Assembly: GCA_003991915.1 (NCBI GenBank)
Contig: RQTK01000056.1
Coordinates: 605,687 to 669,686, forward strand
Length of the DNA stretch: 64,000 nt
Direction of reading: 5' to 3'
Source of the DNA: Elysia chlorotica
Lineage: Eukaryota; Mollusca; Gastropoda; Plakobranchidae
The notes beneath the pieces are model-generated. The model made no database searches. It had not been told where the DNA came from and was given only the letters and a program-made list of their open reading frames with translations. Made by a program: the position numbers and the translations under genes. The stretch's first letter is position 1. Every line of letters begins with the position of its first letter. This document shows, one piece after another, positions 11,947-24,160 of the stretch.

Positions 11947-14900
11947 CACCATAATGAGCCTTTCTCTTTCACGCCTTACTCTGCAGTCTATGTTATGGGT
12001 TCCACCTTCGATATACTTTGTTTCTCCATGATAAATTATCTCGTCTCCTGCTGCAACTGGATAAAACAGGTTTCGAACAATATTTCAACTTTTCTTTATC
12101 CTGAACATGTCTCTAATCAACTGTGTTTTATCTGTGCTGGTATAACATCCATGGGTCTTAACTGCGATATTTAAATCCGCCTGTACCACCCTTCACACAG
12201 GGTTTAATCTCCTTTCTTTTAATCTGTGTGATTCATCATGAGTCAAGTCTCTGCCTATCGATCTGCTTCTAATTTTCTTCCTTTCTTTCCCTCTCCTACT
12301 GCTATGGATTTTTCTACTTATTTATGTTTATCTTATATCACATGAGTTTGTCTTCTAATCCGTAGGTCCGTTTCACCTTAATACATTCTGATGCTACATC
12401 CTGGTTCTCTCACTCTAATTACCAAAGTTATGAGTCCTCTTTACCCCAGAAATTGTGTTCAACAATTGAAAAAAAATCTGAATTCTGTGTCTAAATTCAC
12501 ATAAATTATTTTAGTTTTGTTCCGCGACTCTTAAACTTTAATTCCTCTCTTTATTTTCAGTCTCTCGTACATTTTTATCATGGTTTTACAATTTGCACCT
12601 CGAGATATTACCTCCACACTTGACATTCAGTGCCTTTTATAGCATGTTCTACTTGTGCTCGTGCCAATGATTATGTAGTGTCTTATGGGTTCCAACTCCC
12701 ATAATAAAATCTGTTTTTATCAATTCTTAGCTTTGTTTTACATTATATTTTATTTCAACTTTGCTCATAAACCCAAAGTTACATGGGTTCCAATCCCCAT
12801 ATTACAGTCTCTCGTCCATTCTAAACATTGTTTTACACCGACTATACTTGAACCATGTTCATATGTTGTGTGTTGTGGGTTTTATCCCCATAACAAACTT
12901 TTTTCTTCTCTAAGCTCTATTTTCATATCTTTTGCCGCAGTTTAGAAAATGGGTCCAAAGTCATGTTTGTCACTTTCTTCTATCATAAAAACTGTTGTAT
13001 ATCTATGTTTGAAGTTTTCATTTTTCACGAGTTATCGGTCTCTTACGTTCATTCCGTGTATCTGTCTCTGCCTCTCTCTACCTCGCCCTCAATCCGTTTT
13101 TCTCCCCCTCTCCTCACATTAAAGTGGATTTTTCGCTTGTATTTCATTTGGTCTCATGTATGAGTTCCACTTTTCAGTTTAAGTCCTGCCCAAGTTTTAA
13201 GCACAATTGTGATGCTTTTTACTAATCAGAGGTAACAGTTTCTCTCGTACATTCTCATCGTTTTCCAGTTTACACCACGAGCTATTACCTCCACGCTTTA
13301 CACTTAGTGCTTTTTACAGCATCTCATACCTTTACCAGTATCAATAATTATATAGTGATTTATGGGTTCCAACTCCCATATTGAAATCTGTCTTTTCCAT
13401 GTCGAACATTCTTTTACAATATATATTATTATTTCAATTTTGCTGGTATACCAAAAAATTATATTGGTTCCAATTCCCATATTGCAGCCTCTCCTCCATT
13501 CTCAACAATGGCTATGTTTGAACCTTGTTAATATGTTGTATCCCCATAACAAGCTTTTTCTTCTCCATGCCCTTTAATCATGTCATCTGCCGTAGTCTAG
13601 GATAATGAGCTTCCATTTCGTATGTGTCACTTTGCTCTATCCTAAATACTGTGCAATATCTATGTTTGAATCTTTCATTTTTCACAAATATTGGTCTCTT
13701 CCTATCACTCTGTATCTGTCTCTGTCTTTCTCTCTTTTGATTGCATTTCATTTTGTCTCATGTATAGGTTCCCTTGTTTTCAGTTTTAGTCCCTTTTGTA
13801 CATTTTTTACTTATTTGAGGTAACACTTGGAGAAATTCCTTGTTCCTGTGTCCAAATCAGCACATTTTTCGATTTGTCTCTCTCATTCATTCTCATCCAT
13901 TTTTTTCAAATTACACTTTAAGCTTTTTCCTCCGTCCTTTTATTTTTGATTACAGCCTTTCATACCGGCACCGGTACCATAATATTTTTACTGTGAGTGA
14001 TGGGTCCCAACTCCCATCTTACAGTCTCTCACCTCCAATTTAAACATTGTCTTACGTTAATTGTAATTTAATCCTTTTTATATATCGTGAGTTTTGGGTT
14101 CAAACTCCCATTTAACAAGTCGTCTCTTCCATTTTAAACATAGTGTTACATATAATTGTGCTTCAAACTTGCTCATATATTTGGAATTATGGGTTCCAAC
14201 TCCCATATTACATTATGTCGCTATCGTTTTAAGCATTGTTTGACTATTTCATATTGTGCTCATATATCGGCAGTCATTGGTACCTATTCCCATAACGCAG
14301 TTTACCACTTCTATTTTAAACACTGTTGTAAATTATATTGTGTTTCAACCTTTGTCATAATATCGCGAGTTATGATTTCCAATGTCCATAATACGTCCTT
14401 TCTCTCCTACTTAAATATCTTTGGTTTTGAGTCTAAACTCCCATATTACAGTTTTAGCTTAACACACGATTCTACATCCTTTGGTTTTTTTACTCTAATT
14501 ACCAGAGTTATGAGTTATGATCCACATAATACAAGTTCTCTTCACATCAAAAATGTTTTTTAACAATTAAAAAAAATTCGTGATTTTTGTGTCTACAGCC
14601 ACATTAGTTTTGATCCGATCCTAAACTTTTGACCCTCTCTTCTTTTTCTGTATCTCGTACATTTGTATCAATGTTTTCCAATTTACACTTCAAGCTATTA
14701 CCTCCACACTTTACATCCAGTGCTTTTTACAGCATATCCTACCTGTACTCGTACAAATAATTATAGCTATCGTGTCATATGGGTTCCAACTCCCATAATA
14801 CAATCTGTTTTCTCAATATTTAGCATTGTTTTACATTATATTTTATTTCAACTTTGCTCGTAAACACAAAGTTATATGGGTTCCAATTCCCATATTACAG

Positions 14901-15009
14901 TCTCTTCATTCTAAAAATTGTTTTACACTGACTATACTTGAACCTTGTTCATATGTTGTGTGTTGTGGGGTTTATCCCCATAACTTTTCAATATATTGCA
15001 CTTCACCTT

Positions 15010-16945
15010 TGCTTATATCGTGAGTAATGGGCTCCACCTCCCATATGAGTCTGTCTCCTACACTTCACAATGTATTGAACTTTTACCTTGCTCATAATCG
15101 TGAGTTATATCTTCCTCTATTATAAACATTGTTTACACCTACAATATCTCAACATTGTTCATATATATTGTTATTACCTTTCTTCTCAGTTACACTTTCT
15201 ACAGTACTCGTTTCCAACTCTGTTTGAGTCAAAACCGGTATCGTTATCCAAAATATTGTTGGACTTCGATGTTTTTATCTCTGTCCTTTTTCACGAGTTA
15301 TCGGTCTCTTCTCTCTTATGTCTCTCTTTCCCTCAACTCCTCTATCTGTCCTTTTCATACATTGGGTTTTTCTATTGCATTTAAGTTTGTCTCATATGTA
15401 TGGGTTCCACTTTTCATTTCACGTCCTTCCTTTGTTAACACTTTAAAATTAATGATTCTTTTTCCTTATTCTATTACTGTCAATATCCAGAGTTGTAGGT
15501 TCTGGCTCACATAATACACGTTTCTATCGACGGATATATAAGTTTTGTGCATTTTGTGGAATTGTGAAATTCCTGATTTTTTGTATCCGATTTAGCACAT
15601 GGCAATATCGACTATATTCCCGAAACTTTTAGTTCTTTCTTCCATTTCTCTCTCTCGTTAATTCTGATCCATTGTTTTCAAAATTAAACTAACAGGATTT
15701 CACACTTTTTAGTTCTTTCTTCCATTCTCTCTCTCGTTAATTCTGATCCATTGTTTTCAAAATTAAACTAACAGGATTTCACACTGGCACCGGTACCAAT
15801 AATAAGTTTACCGTGAGTGATGGGTTCCAACCCCCATATCACAGCTTGTGACCTTCATTTTTAGCATTCTCTTATATATTGTAATTCAACTTTTCTTAAA
15901 TATCGTGAATTTTGGGTCCAAACTCCCCTATTACAAGTTGTCTGCTCCATTTTTAACATCGTTTTATAAATATATTCTTTTAACTTTGCTCATATATCGA
16001 GGGTTATGGGTTCCGAAATTTGCTTATATCGTAAGTAATGGGCTCCACCTCCCATATGAGTCTGTCTCCTACACTTCACAATGTATTGAACTTTTACCTT
16101 GCTCATAATCGTGAGTTATATCTTCCTCTATTATAAACAGTGTTTACACCTACAATATCTCAACATTGTTCATATATATTGTTATTACCTTGCTTCTCAG
16201 TTACACTTTCATTCTACAGTACTCGTTTCCAACTCTGTTTAAGTCACAATCCGCTATCGTTATCCAAAATATTGTTGGACTTCTATGTTTTTATCTCTGT
16301 CATTTTTCACGAGTTATCGGTCTCTTCTCTCTTATGTCTCTCTTTCCCTCAACTCCTCTATCTGTCCTTTTCATACATTGGGTTTTTCTATTGCATTTAA
16401 TTTTGTCTCATATGTATGGGTTCCATTTCACGTCCTTCCTTTGTTAACACTTTAAAATTAATGATTCTTTTTCCTTATTCTTTCACTGTCAATATCCAGA
16501 GTTGTAGGTTCTGGCTCACATAATACACTTTTCTATCGACCGATATATGTTTTGTGCATTTTGTGGAAATGTGAAATTCCTGATTTTTGTATCCGATTTA
16601 ACACATGGTAATATCGACTATATTCCCGAAACTTTTAGTTCTTTCTTCCATTTCTCTCTCTCGTTAATTCTGATCCATTGTTTTCAAAATTAAACTAACA
16701 GGATTTCACACTGGCACCGGTACCAATAATAGGTTTACCGTGAGTGATGGGTTCCAACCCCCATATCACAGCTTGTGACCTTCATTTTTAGCATTCTCTT
16801 ATATATTGTAATTCAACTTTTCTTAAATATCGTGAATTTTGGATCCAAATTCCCATATTACAAGTTGTCTGCTCCATTTTTAACATCGTTTTATAAATAT
16901 ATTGTTTTAACTTTGCTCATATACCGAGGGTTATGGGTTCCGAAT
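15010..16945 (+). repeat. ~1-kb tandem duplication inside the array
   Basis: Unit 1 (about 15010-16018) and unit 2 (about 16019-16945) share, in order, GCTTATATCGT...AGTAATGGGCTCC, CATTGTTCATATATATTG, TATCGTTATCCAAAATATTG, TTGGGTTTTTCTATTGCATT, AGTTGTAGGTTCTGGCTCAC and TAAACTAACAGGATTTCACA. The offset is about 1011 bp. Unit 1 additionally carries an internal duplication of about 80 bp (near 15627-15785) that unit 2 lacks. Both keep the GAGGGTTATGGGTTCCGAA ending. Confidence 0.85.
15627..15785 (+). repeat. ~80-bp tandem duplication private to unit 1
   Basis: The segment from TAGTTCTTTCTTCCATT to AACTAACAGGATTTCACAC is repeated immediately with one base missing in a T-run. The sister 1-kb unit has it once, so the duplication arose after the 1-kb event or was lost from unit 2. 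Confidence 0.85.
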
Positions 16946-17740
16946 CCCATAATAAATCTGTCGCCTTCATTTTAAAAATGCTTTTACCATTGCATATCAT
17001 ACTTCAATCTTGTTCATATATAGGCAGTCATGGGTACCTGTTCCTATAATGAAGTTCGCAACTTCTATTTTAAACAATGTTGTACATATATTGTGTTTCT
17101 ACCTTCCTTATATTATATCACGAGTTATGAGGTCCAAATTCCATAATACGTCTTTTCTCTCCTACTTATATATCGTGGGTTTTGGGTCTAAACTCACATA
17201 TGACTAGTTGTGTCCTCCATTTTTAACATATTTCTTACGTAAAAGTGTGCTGCAAAAGTGCTGATATATCGGAAGATATGGGTTACAACTCCCATATTAC
17301 AGTCGGTCGCCTTCATTTAAGCAGTATATCATACTGCAACCTTGTTCATATGTTAAGATTTGTGTCCTATTCTCATAACGCAGCCGTCACTTCTCTTTTA
17401 AACATTGTTGTACATATTATATTGTTTCAACATTTCTGATAATTTTTTATATCGTGAGTTATGAGTTCCAATGTCCATCTTATATATTGTTGGTTTTGGG
17501 TCCAAATTCCCATATTAAAAGGTAACTCCTCCATTTTAAACATTGTTGTACATATTAGTGTGCTTCAAGCATGCTCAAGCATGCTCATATATCGGGAGTT
17601 ATGAATTCCAATGTCCATGTTCTGTCCTTTCTCTCCTAAGTTACACTATCGTGTCTCCTACTGCAGTGTTAAGTTGAGGGTTCCAACTCCCATGGTGAAG
17701 CCACTCCACTATTTCTAAACACGCCTTACATCTACTGGCT

Positions 17741-18561
17741 TTAAATCGTGAAGCAGAAATCCCAAACGAAGTAGCCTACGCGGACGATATAGATTTCATT
17801 GGGCAAAGCTATGCAGATATAAAAAAAATCCAAGAAGTTCTAAAAAATACCAGTTTAAAGTCAACACGGACAAAACGGAGTACACATCATTATCAAAAAG
17901 GGAAGAAGGATGGAAAAAAGTAAAGAAAGTGGGATCGCATATAGACGACGACAAAGACGTAGAAAGAAGAAAACCAACTGGCGACTGCGGCCCTTAACAA
18001 ACTTAACAACGTCTGGATTAAAGGCAACAAACTGAAAACCTCAACTAAAATTAAATTATACAAATCTCTTGTGAAATCAATACTTCTCTACAACAGCGAA
18101 AGTTGGGCAATCACCTTAACAGAGGAAGAGAGACTTAATGTATATCACCGAAAACAACTGAAAAGGATCCTCAACATTAGATACCCCAAGAAAATAACGA
18201 ACAAATCACTTTACAATATCTGCCAAGAAAAGCCACTTTCATTACAAATCCTATCGCCTCGCTGGAGTCTCTTTGGACATATTTTATGTAGAGACAAAGA
18301 CATTCACGCAAATAAAGCGACGAGAGCATACTTTATCCCTAACAGTAACAAACTGCGAGGACGACCAAAAACAACTTTGCCAATAGTGTCACAGAGATCT
18401 CGCTCAGATTCGACAACACAATCAGGCTGCATTCAAACAAAGACATAGCCGAGATCACAAACCTAGCACAGAATCGGAAACGTTTGAGGGAATTAACATC
18501 ACAGATCGAGAAGGCTGCCGAAGCGACACAGACGAAGAACTGGGACGCGACACGGCAATAA
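17741..18561 (+). pseudogene. Non-LTR retrotransposon reverse-transcriptase fragment, frameshifted
   Basis: Frame 1 reads NEVAYADDIDFIGQSYADIK, containing the YADD catalytic motif of reverse transcriptase. The frame then shifts near 17840 to FKVNTDKTEYTS…GSHIDDDKDVERRK. It shifts again near 17975 to QLATAALNKLNNVWIKGN…, reaching an open segment that includes SLVKSILLYNSESWAITLTE and RWSLFGHILCRDKDIHANKA. A last shift near 18400 gives IAEITNLAQNRKRLRELTSQ, IEKAAEATQTKNWDATRQ and a stop at 18559-18561. This order (YADD, thumb, LLY..E.W, GH..R, C-terminal Arg-rich tail) is that of LINE polyproteins. The fragment is 5'-truncated and has at least three frame breaks, so it is dead. It lies within the hairpin array. 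Confidence 0.85.
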
Positions 18562-19895
18562 GCCAGTCAGTCCTTTATCCTGAGCTCAAAGTCTCAGCTA
18601 CTTTGTAAACCCGTCGGCATCATCCTATTCGCTAGGTTTGATCTCGTTCTCCTCGTACATCGCATTTTTATTGTATTTCCTTTTGTTTCATGTGTAAGTT
18701 ACACTTATTCCATTTTAGCCTTTTCGAACTTAACATAATTATTTGATTCTTTCTCCTAATGCCACCACTTCTAAATATCAAGAGCTGTGGGTTATGGCCC
18801 ACATAACCTCTGTACACCATCTAAGACATTTTCTTTTTTAAAAATTTCAACACGCACGAAGAATTTACGATTTCTTCTTCTTTTTCAGTCTCTCTCGTAC
18901 ATTCTCATCAGTGTTTTCCAATGCACACTTCACGCTATTACGTCCATACTTTACATTTGGTGCTAATGACAGCATTTCATTCCTGCACCCGTTCCAATAA
19001 TAATATCGTGACTTATGGGTTTCAACTCCTTACAACTTACAGCCTGTCTTGTCCATTTTAAACATTATTTTACATATTTTATTCTAAACTTGTGGATATA
19101 CCAAAAGTTATATGGGTTTCAATTCCCATATTACAGTCTCACCTCCGTTCTCTGTTTTTGCACCGACTATACTTGAACCTTGTTTATATGTTGTGTCTTG
19201 TGGGTCGTATACCCATAACAAGTCGTATCTTCTCCATGCTCTATTTTTATGTCTTATGCCGCAGTCTATGATATGGCTTACTTTCCTCTATCCTAAAAAA
19301 CTGTTCTATATAAATGTTTGAATCTCTAATTTTTCACGAGTTATTTGTCTCTGTTGTAAATTCACACATTTATTCTTGATCATGTACTTTTGGTCCTTTG
19401 TTTTTCAATCTCTCTCGTACATTCTTATCATTTTTTTTCTAATTTACACTTCAAGCTCTTACATCCACACTTTACACCAAGTGCTATTTACAGCATTTCA
19501 TATCAGTACCGGTATCAATAATTATAATATTATTGTGACTTATGGGTTTCAAATTTCATAATTTCAAACATGGGTTTACATTGTATTCTGTTTACACTTT
19601 TGTCGTAAACCCAAAGGTATATGGGTTCAAATTCCCATATTACAGTCTCCTTTTCGTTCTAACATTGCTTTACAACGACCTTGAACCTTTTTCATATGTT
19701 GTGCGTTGTGGGTTTTATCCCCATAACAAAACTTTTCTTCTCTAAGCTCTATTTTTATACCTTTTGCTGCAGTCTAGGAAATGGGTCCCAACTCGTGTTT
19801 GTCACTTTCCTCTATTAGAAAAACTGTTCTATATCTATGTTTGAATTTTTTCACGAGTTGTCGGCTTTCCCTATAACTCTGTGCATCTGTCTCTG

Positions 19896-19900
<5 letters not shown>

Positions 19901-19943
<43 letters not shown>
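19901..19943. repeat. (CT)n microsatellite, about 21 units
   Basis: It sits at the same relative position in the array unit as the tract at 5267, directly before CTCATATTAAATTGGATAT. Confidence 0.95.
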
Positions 19944-19945
<2 letters not shown>

Positions 19946-20107
19946 CCTAATTCGCCTATCTCCCTCTCTCCTCATATTAAATTGGATATTTTCGATTGTA
20001 TTTAATTTGTTGTCTCATGTGGTTCCAGTTTTCGGTCTAAATGCTTCCCACATTTTAGCACAATTATGCATTTTACTAATCAGAGGTAGCAGTCTATCTT
20101 GTACATT

Positions 20108-20262
20108 CTCTGTGACCGGCTGAGACAGAAGTCATGGTACCCCCGCACTGTCTCGTGTGTGGCAGCACATACAATTGTCAGACATCCGTCTTGCGGCCCA
20201 TCCACAATATAGCCTATATTGTGCTGATGTTGGACGTTAAAAACCAACTCAACTCAACTTTT
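20108..20262 (+). mobile_element. 5'-truncated copy of the SINE family
   Basis: It starts inside the body at GACCGGCTGAGACAG and continues with GTCTCGTGTGTGGCAGCACA, ATTGTCAGACATCCGTCTTG, and ends TGTTGGACGTTAAAAACC with a CAACTCAACTCAAC tail. The tRNA head is missing. Confidence 0.85.
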
Positions 20263-21130
20263 ACATTATCATCAGTGTTTTCCAATTTACACTTTTAGCT
20301 ATTACCTCCACACTTTCCATTCGGTACTATTTGCAGCATGTTCTACCTGTACCCGTACCAATAATTATATCGTAACTTATGGGTTTCAACTCCCATGATA
20401 CAATATGTCTTAACCATTTTAAATATTGTTTTTTCAATCTTGCTCGTACGCCAAAAATTGTATGGGTCCCAATTCCCATAATACAGTGTCCTCCAATCTC
20501 AACATTGTATTACATCGACGATATTTGAACCTTGTTCATGTGTTGTGCATTGTGGGTTTTATCCCCATAACAAGCCTTTGCTTTTCCATGCTCTATTTTC
20601 GTGCCTTCTGTCGAATTTTAGAATATGGGGTCCAACTATGACACTATCTTAAAAACTGTTCTATATCTATGTTTGAATCTCTAATTTTTCATCATGAGTT
20701 ATTGGTCTTTCCTTAACACTCTGAATCTGTCTCTCTCCCTCAATTCGTCTTCTTCTACACTTTAAACCTGCTCATAATCGTGAGTTAAATGTTATACGTT
20801 TGGACTGCAATGTTACAGCCTGATTCCTTCATTATTAAGATTGTTTACACCTACAATACCTCAACTTTGTTCCTAAACTGTTCTTTCGACCTTCCTTCTC
20901 AGTTACACTTTCATTCTACAGTATTGGTTTCCAACTCAGTTTTAGTCAGTCCGCTATCGTTATCCAAAATATTGTTCTACATCTCTGTTTTTACCTTTGT
21001 CATTTTTCATGAGTTATCGGTCTCCCTATCTACCCGTCTTTTTCATGCATTGGGTTTTTCTATTGCATTTAGTTTTGTCTCCTACTTTTCATTTCACGGC
21101 CTTTTTTTGTTAACACTTTAAAATTAATGA

Positions 21131-22112
21131 TTCTTTTTCCGTATTCTATCACTGTCAAATATCCAGAGTTGTTGGTTCTGGCTCACATAATATACTCTTG
21201 GTCGAACAATATATACGTTGTGTACATTTTGTGAAATTGTGAAATTCCTGGCTCCTGTGTCCGATTTAGCACATGGCAATATCGACCGTATTCCCGAAAC
21301 GTTTAGTTCTTTCTTCCATTTCTCTCTCTCGTTAATTCTGATCCATTGTTTTCAATATTGAACTTTAAGCTTTCTCCGTTGTCCTTTTTCACGTTAATAA
21401 CAGAATTTCACATTGGCACAGGTACCAATAATAATTTTACCGTGAGGGATAGTTTCCAACCCCCATATCACAGTCTGTTACCTTCGTTTTAAACATTGTC
21501 TTACATTATTGTAATTCAATCCTTCTTATATATCGTGAGTTTTGGATCTAAACTTTCATATTACGAGTTTTGTCCTCCATTTTAAACACATATTTACTTT
21601 TATTTGTGCTTCAACCTAACTCATATATCGGAAGTTATGGGTTTCAATTCCCATATTATGTCTGTCGCTTTCAGTTTTAGTTGTATATATATTGTACTTC
21701 AACCTATCTCATATTATATTATGTATATAGGTTATGAGTCCCAATGTCCATATTACGTCTTTTCTCTCCTCCTTATATATCGTGAGTTTTGGGCCCAAAC
21801 GCCCATTTTACAAGTTGTCCCATCCATTTTCAACATAGGTTTACATACGCAGTAATTGTGCTTCAACCTTGCTCATATATCGGCATTAATAAATTTTATG
21901 CATTTCAATGTCCATGTTCTGTCATTTCTCTCTTAAGCTACACTATCGTGTCTCCAACTGCAGCGTTCCAACTCCCATAGTTCAGCCACTCCACTCTTTA
22001 TCTGAACATGCCTTACATCTACTGACTTTTAATAGTGCTCGTTTATCCTGAGCTCAAAGTCCCAGCTACTTTGTAAATCCGTCTGCATCTCTCTATTCAC
22101 TGGGTTTGATCT
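21131..22112 (+). repeat. Left copy (R1) of a ~975-bp direct repeat flanking a LINE fragment
   Basis: From about ATTCTTTTTCCGTATTCT to CTATTCACTGGGTTTGATCT this is array DNA. It recurs almost base for base at 23068-24039 (offset about 1927 bp). The only clear differences are two short deletions in the right copy, near its start (around GTATTCT...GTCAAAT and around ATCGAC...TTTAGTTC). Confidence 0.9.
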
Positions 22113-23065
22113 AATTTTCTGACTTTGAGTTTGAACAGAGACTAAATTGGACGGATAAAGAAATCCAATCCCACCGCCACGTCGTCCCTCCCTAGCGAAA
22201 GATTTAAATAAGTAATTAGGTGGGGTAAGAGATGCTAGGGTGGATTCGTCGCCACTCTCATATAGCCAGGTTTCCGTCAGGCAAAGAATATCTACGGAAA
22301 GTTCATCGACAAGATCTTTAATGTCCTCAACTTTGTTTCTCACTGACTGTACATTTAGGAGGCGATCCGCAGATTCGTCGTCTGGTCTTTGGGGAAATTT
22401 TACATATCGGGATAAACACAATTGTCTTTCACAGCACCTTGTCTCCCAATATTTGATTTTAATGTGAACACATTGGACACCACCTCAATGCGGCGTTGCT
22501 TCCGTCGACCTCCTCTGAATTTTCGCCTTGTTTTGTTTCTTCGTCGTTGGAGTTTCGTTTGTTTGTGTTTCTCACATGCCGAATGTTTCTTTTTGTTTTG
22601 TTGACACATGATTTTATGCGTCACTAACATGTCTGCTAGGTGGTTTGACAAGTAACCAGAGTCACGGTTGAGTTGTTTAAGCTCATGGTTCGTATACACA
22701 ATCCTGGTAGAGAAACCTACACTTTCAGTTTCACAGGGAATGTTATTGGTATGCAAAACACAGGCCATCCTGATCAACTGAACTAAGATCACATAGAGCA
22801 CAACACAATTAATGTCCATGGTGGGCATTTGGTGTTAATTTCATCACAAAATTATTTCTTGCTCCTCAGATATATGGAATTCTGCAATAATTTTCACATC
22901 AAATAAAAGACGAGCACTTCACGCGCACACTGATATAAATTTCAACTCAAATCACTTCTTGAAACACCACAGACATCACTAAATAAACGGAGCGAAGTGC
23001 GGTCGGCCTACTAGGCGATCAACACACAACACTTTACACTATACCCAGTGAAAGTCTACTACCAC
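22113..23065 (-). pseudogene. 5' part of a CR1-like LINE: N-terminal region and start of the endonuclease
   Basis: On the - strand a first frame (about 22828 to 22400) encodes a basic, Arg/Lys-rich segment such as KFRGGRRKQRRIEVVSNVF. After one frameshift the second frame (about 22421 leftwards) reads LLNVQSVRNKVEDIKDLVDE, LSVDILCLTETWL and GRRGGGIGFLYPSNL. These are the opening motifs of the APE-type endonuclease in CR1/Jockey-group LINEs (N..S.RNK; D...TETWL; RGGG). The endonuclease is cut off at 22113 and no reverse transcriptase follows, so this is a 5' fragment rather than the usual 5'-truncated copy. The non-coding stretch to about 23065 is likely 5' UTR. It sits exactly between two near-identical ~975-bp repeats. 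Confidence 0.8.
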
Positions 23066-24039
23066 TATAAATTATTCTTTTTCCGTATTCTGTCAAATAT
23101 CCAGAGTTGTTGGTTCTGGCTCACATAATATACTCTTGGTCGAACAATATATACGTTGTGTACATTTTGTGAAATTGTGAAATTCCTGGCTCCTGTGTCC
23201 GATTTAGCACATGGCAATATCGACATTCTTTAGTTCTTTCTTCCATTTCTCTCTCTCGTTAATTCTGATCCATTGTTTTCAATATTGAACTTTAAGCTTT
23301 CTCCGTTGTCCTTTTTCACGTTAATAACAGAATTTCACATTGGCACAGGTACCAATAATAATTTTACCGTGAGGGATAGTTTCCAACCCCCATATCACAG
23401 TCTGTTACCTTCGTTTTAAACATTGTCTTACATTATTGTAATTCAATCCTTCTTATATATCGTGAGTTTTGGATCTAAACTTTCATATTACGAGTTTTGT
23501 CCTCCATTTTAAACACATATTTACTTTTATTTGTGCTTCAACCTAACTCATATATCGGAAGTTATGGGTTTCAATTCCCATATTATGTCTGTCGCTTTCA
23601 GTTTTAGTTGTATATATATTGTACTTCAACCTATCTCATATTATATTATGTATATAGGTTATGAGTCCCAATGTCCATATTACGTCTTTTCTCTCCTCCT
23701 TATATATCGTGAGTTTTGGGCCCAAACGCCCATTTTACAAGTTGTCCCATCCATTTTCAACATAGGTTTACATACGCAGTAATTGTGCTTCAACCTTGCT
23801 CATATATCGGCATTAATAAATTTTATGCATTTCAATGTCCATGTTCTGTCATTTCTCTCTTAAGCTACACTATCGTGTCTCCAACTGCAGCGTTCCAACT
23901 CCCATAGTTCAGCCACTCCACTCTTTATCTGAACATGCCTTACATCTACTGACTTTTAATAGTGCTCGTTTATCCTGAGCTCAAAGTCCCAGCTACTTTG
24001 TAAATCCGTCTGCATCTCTCTATTCACTGGGTTTGATCT
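23066..24039 (+). repeat. Right copy (R2) of the ~975-bp direct repeat
   Basis: Near-identical to 21131-22112. It ends at CACTGGGTTTGATCT, after which it continues with ordinary array sequence (CCTTCTTTCAATCTCTC), whereas the left copy is cut by LINE sequence at the same point. Confidence 0.9.
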
Positions 24040-24067
24040 CCTTCTTTCAATCTCTCATTAACGTGAA

Positions 24068-24072
<5 letters not shown>

Positions 24073-24150
<78 letters not shown>

Positions 24151-24160
24151 TCTCTCTCTC
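24073..24160. repeat. (CT)n microsatellite, about 43 units with one interruption
   Basis: CT tract with a single CCC interruption near 24146. It is followed by the array block TCTCCCCCTCTCC..AAACTACATCGG. Confidence 0.96.

Noticed and set aside
22240..22604. + strand ORFs opposite the LINE endonuclease
   Set aside because: Shadows of the - strand frames with clear endonuclease motifs.
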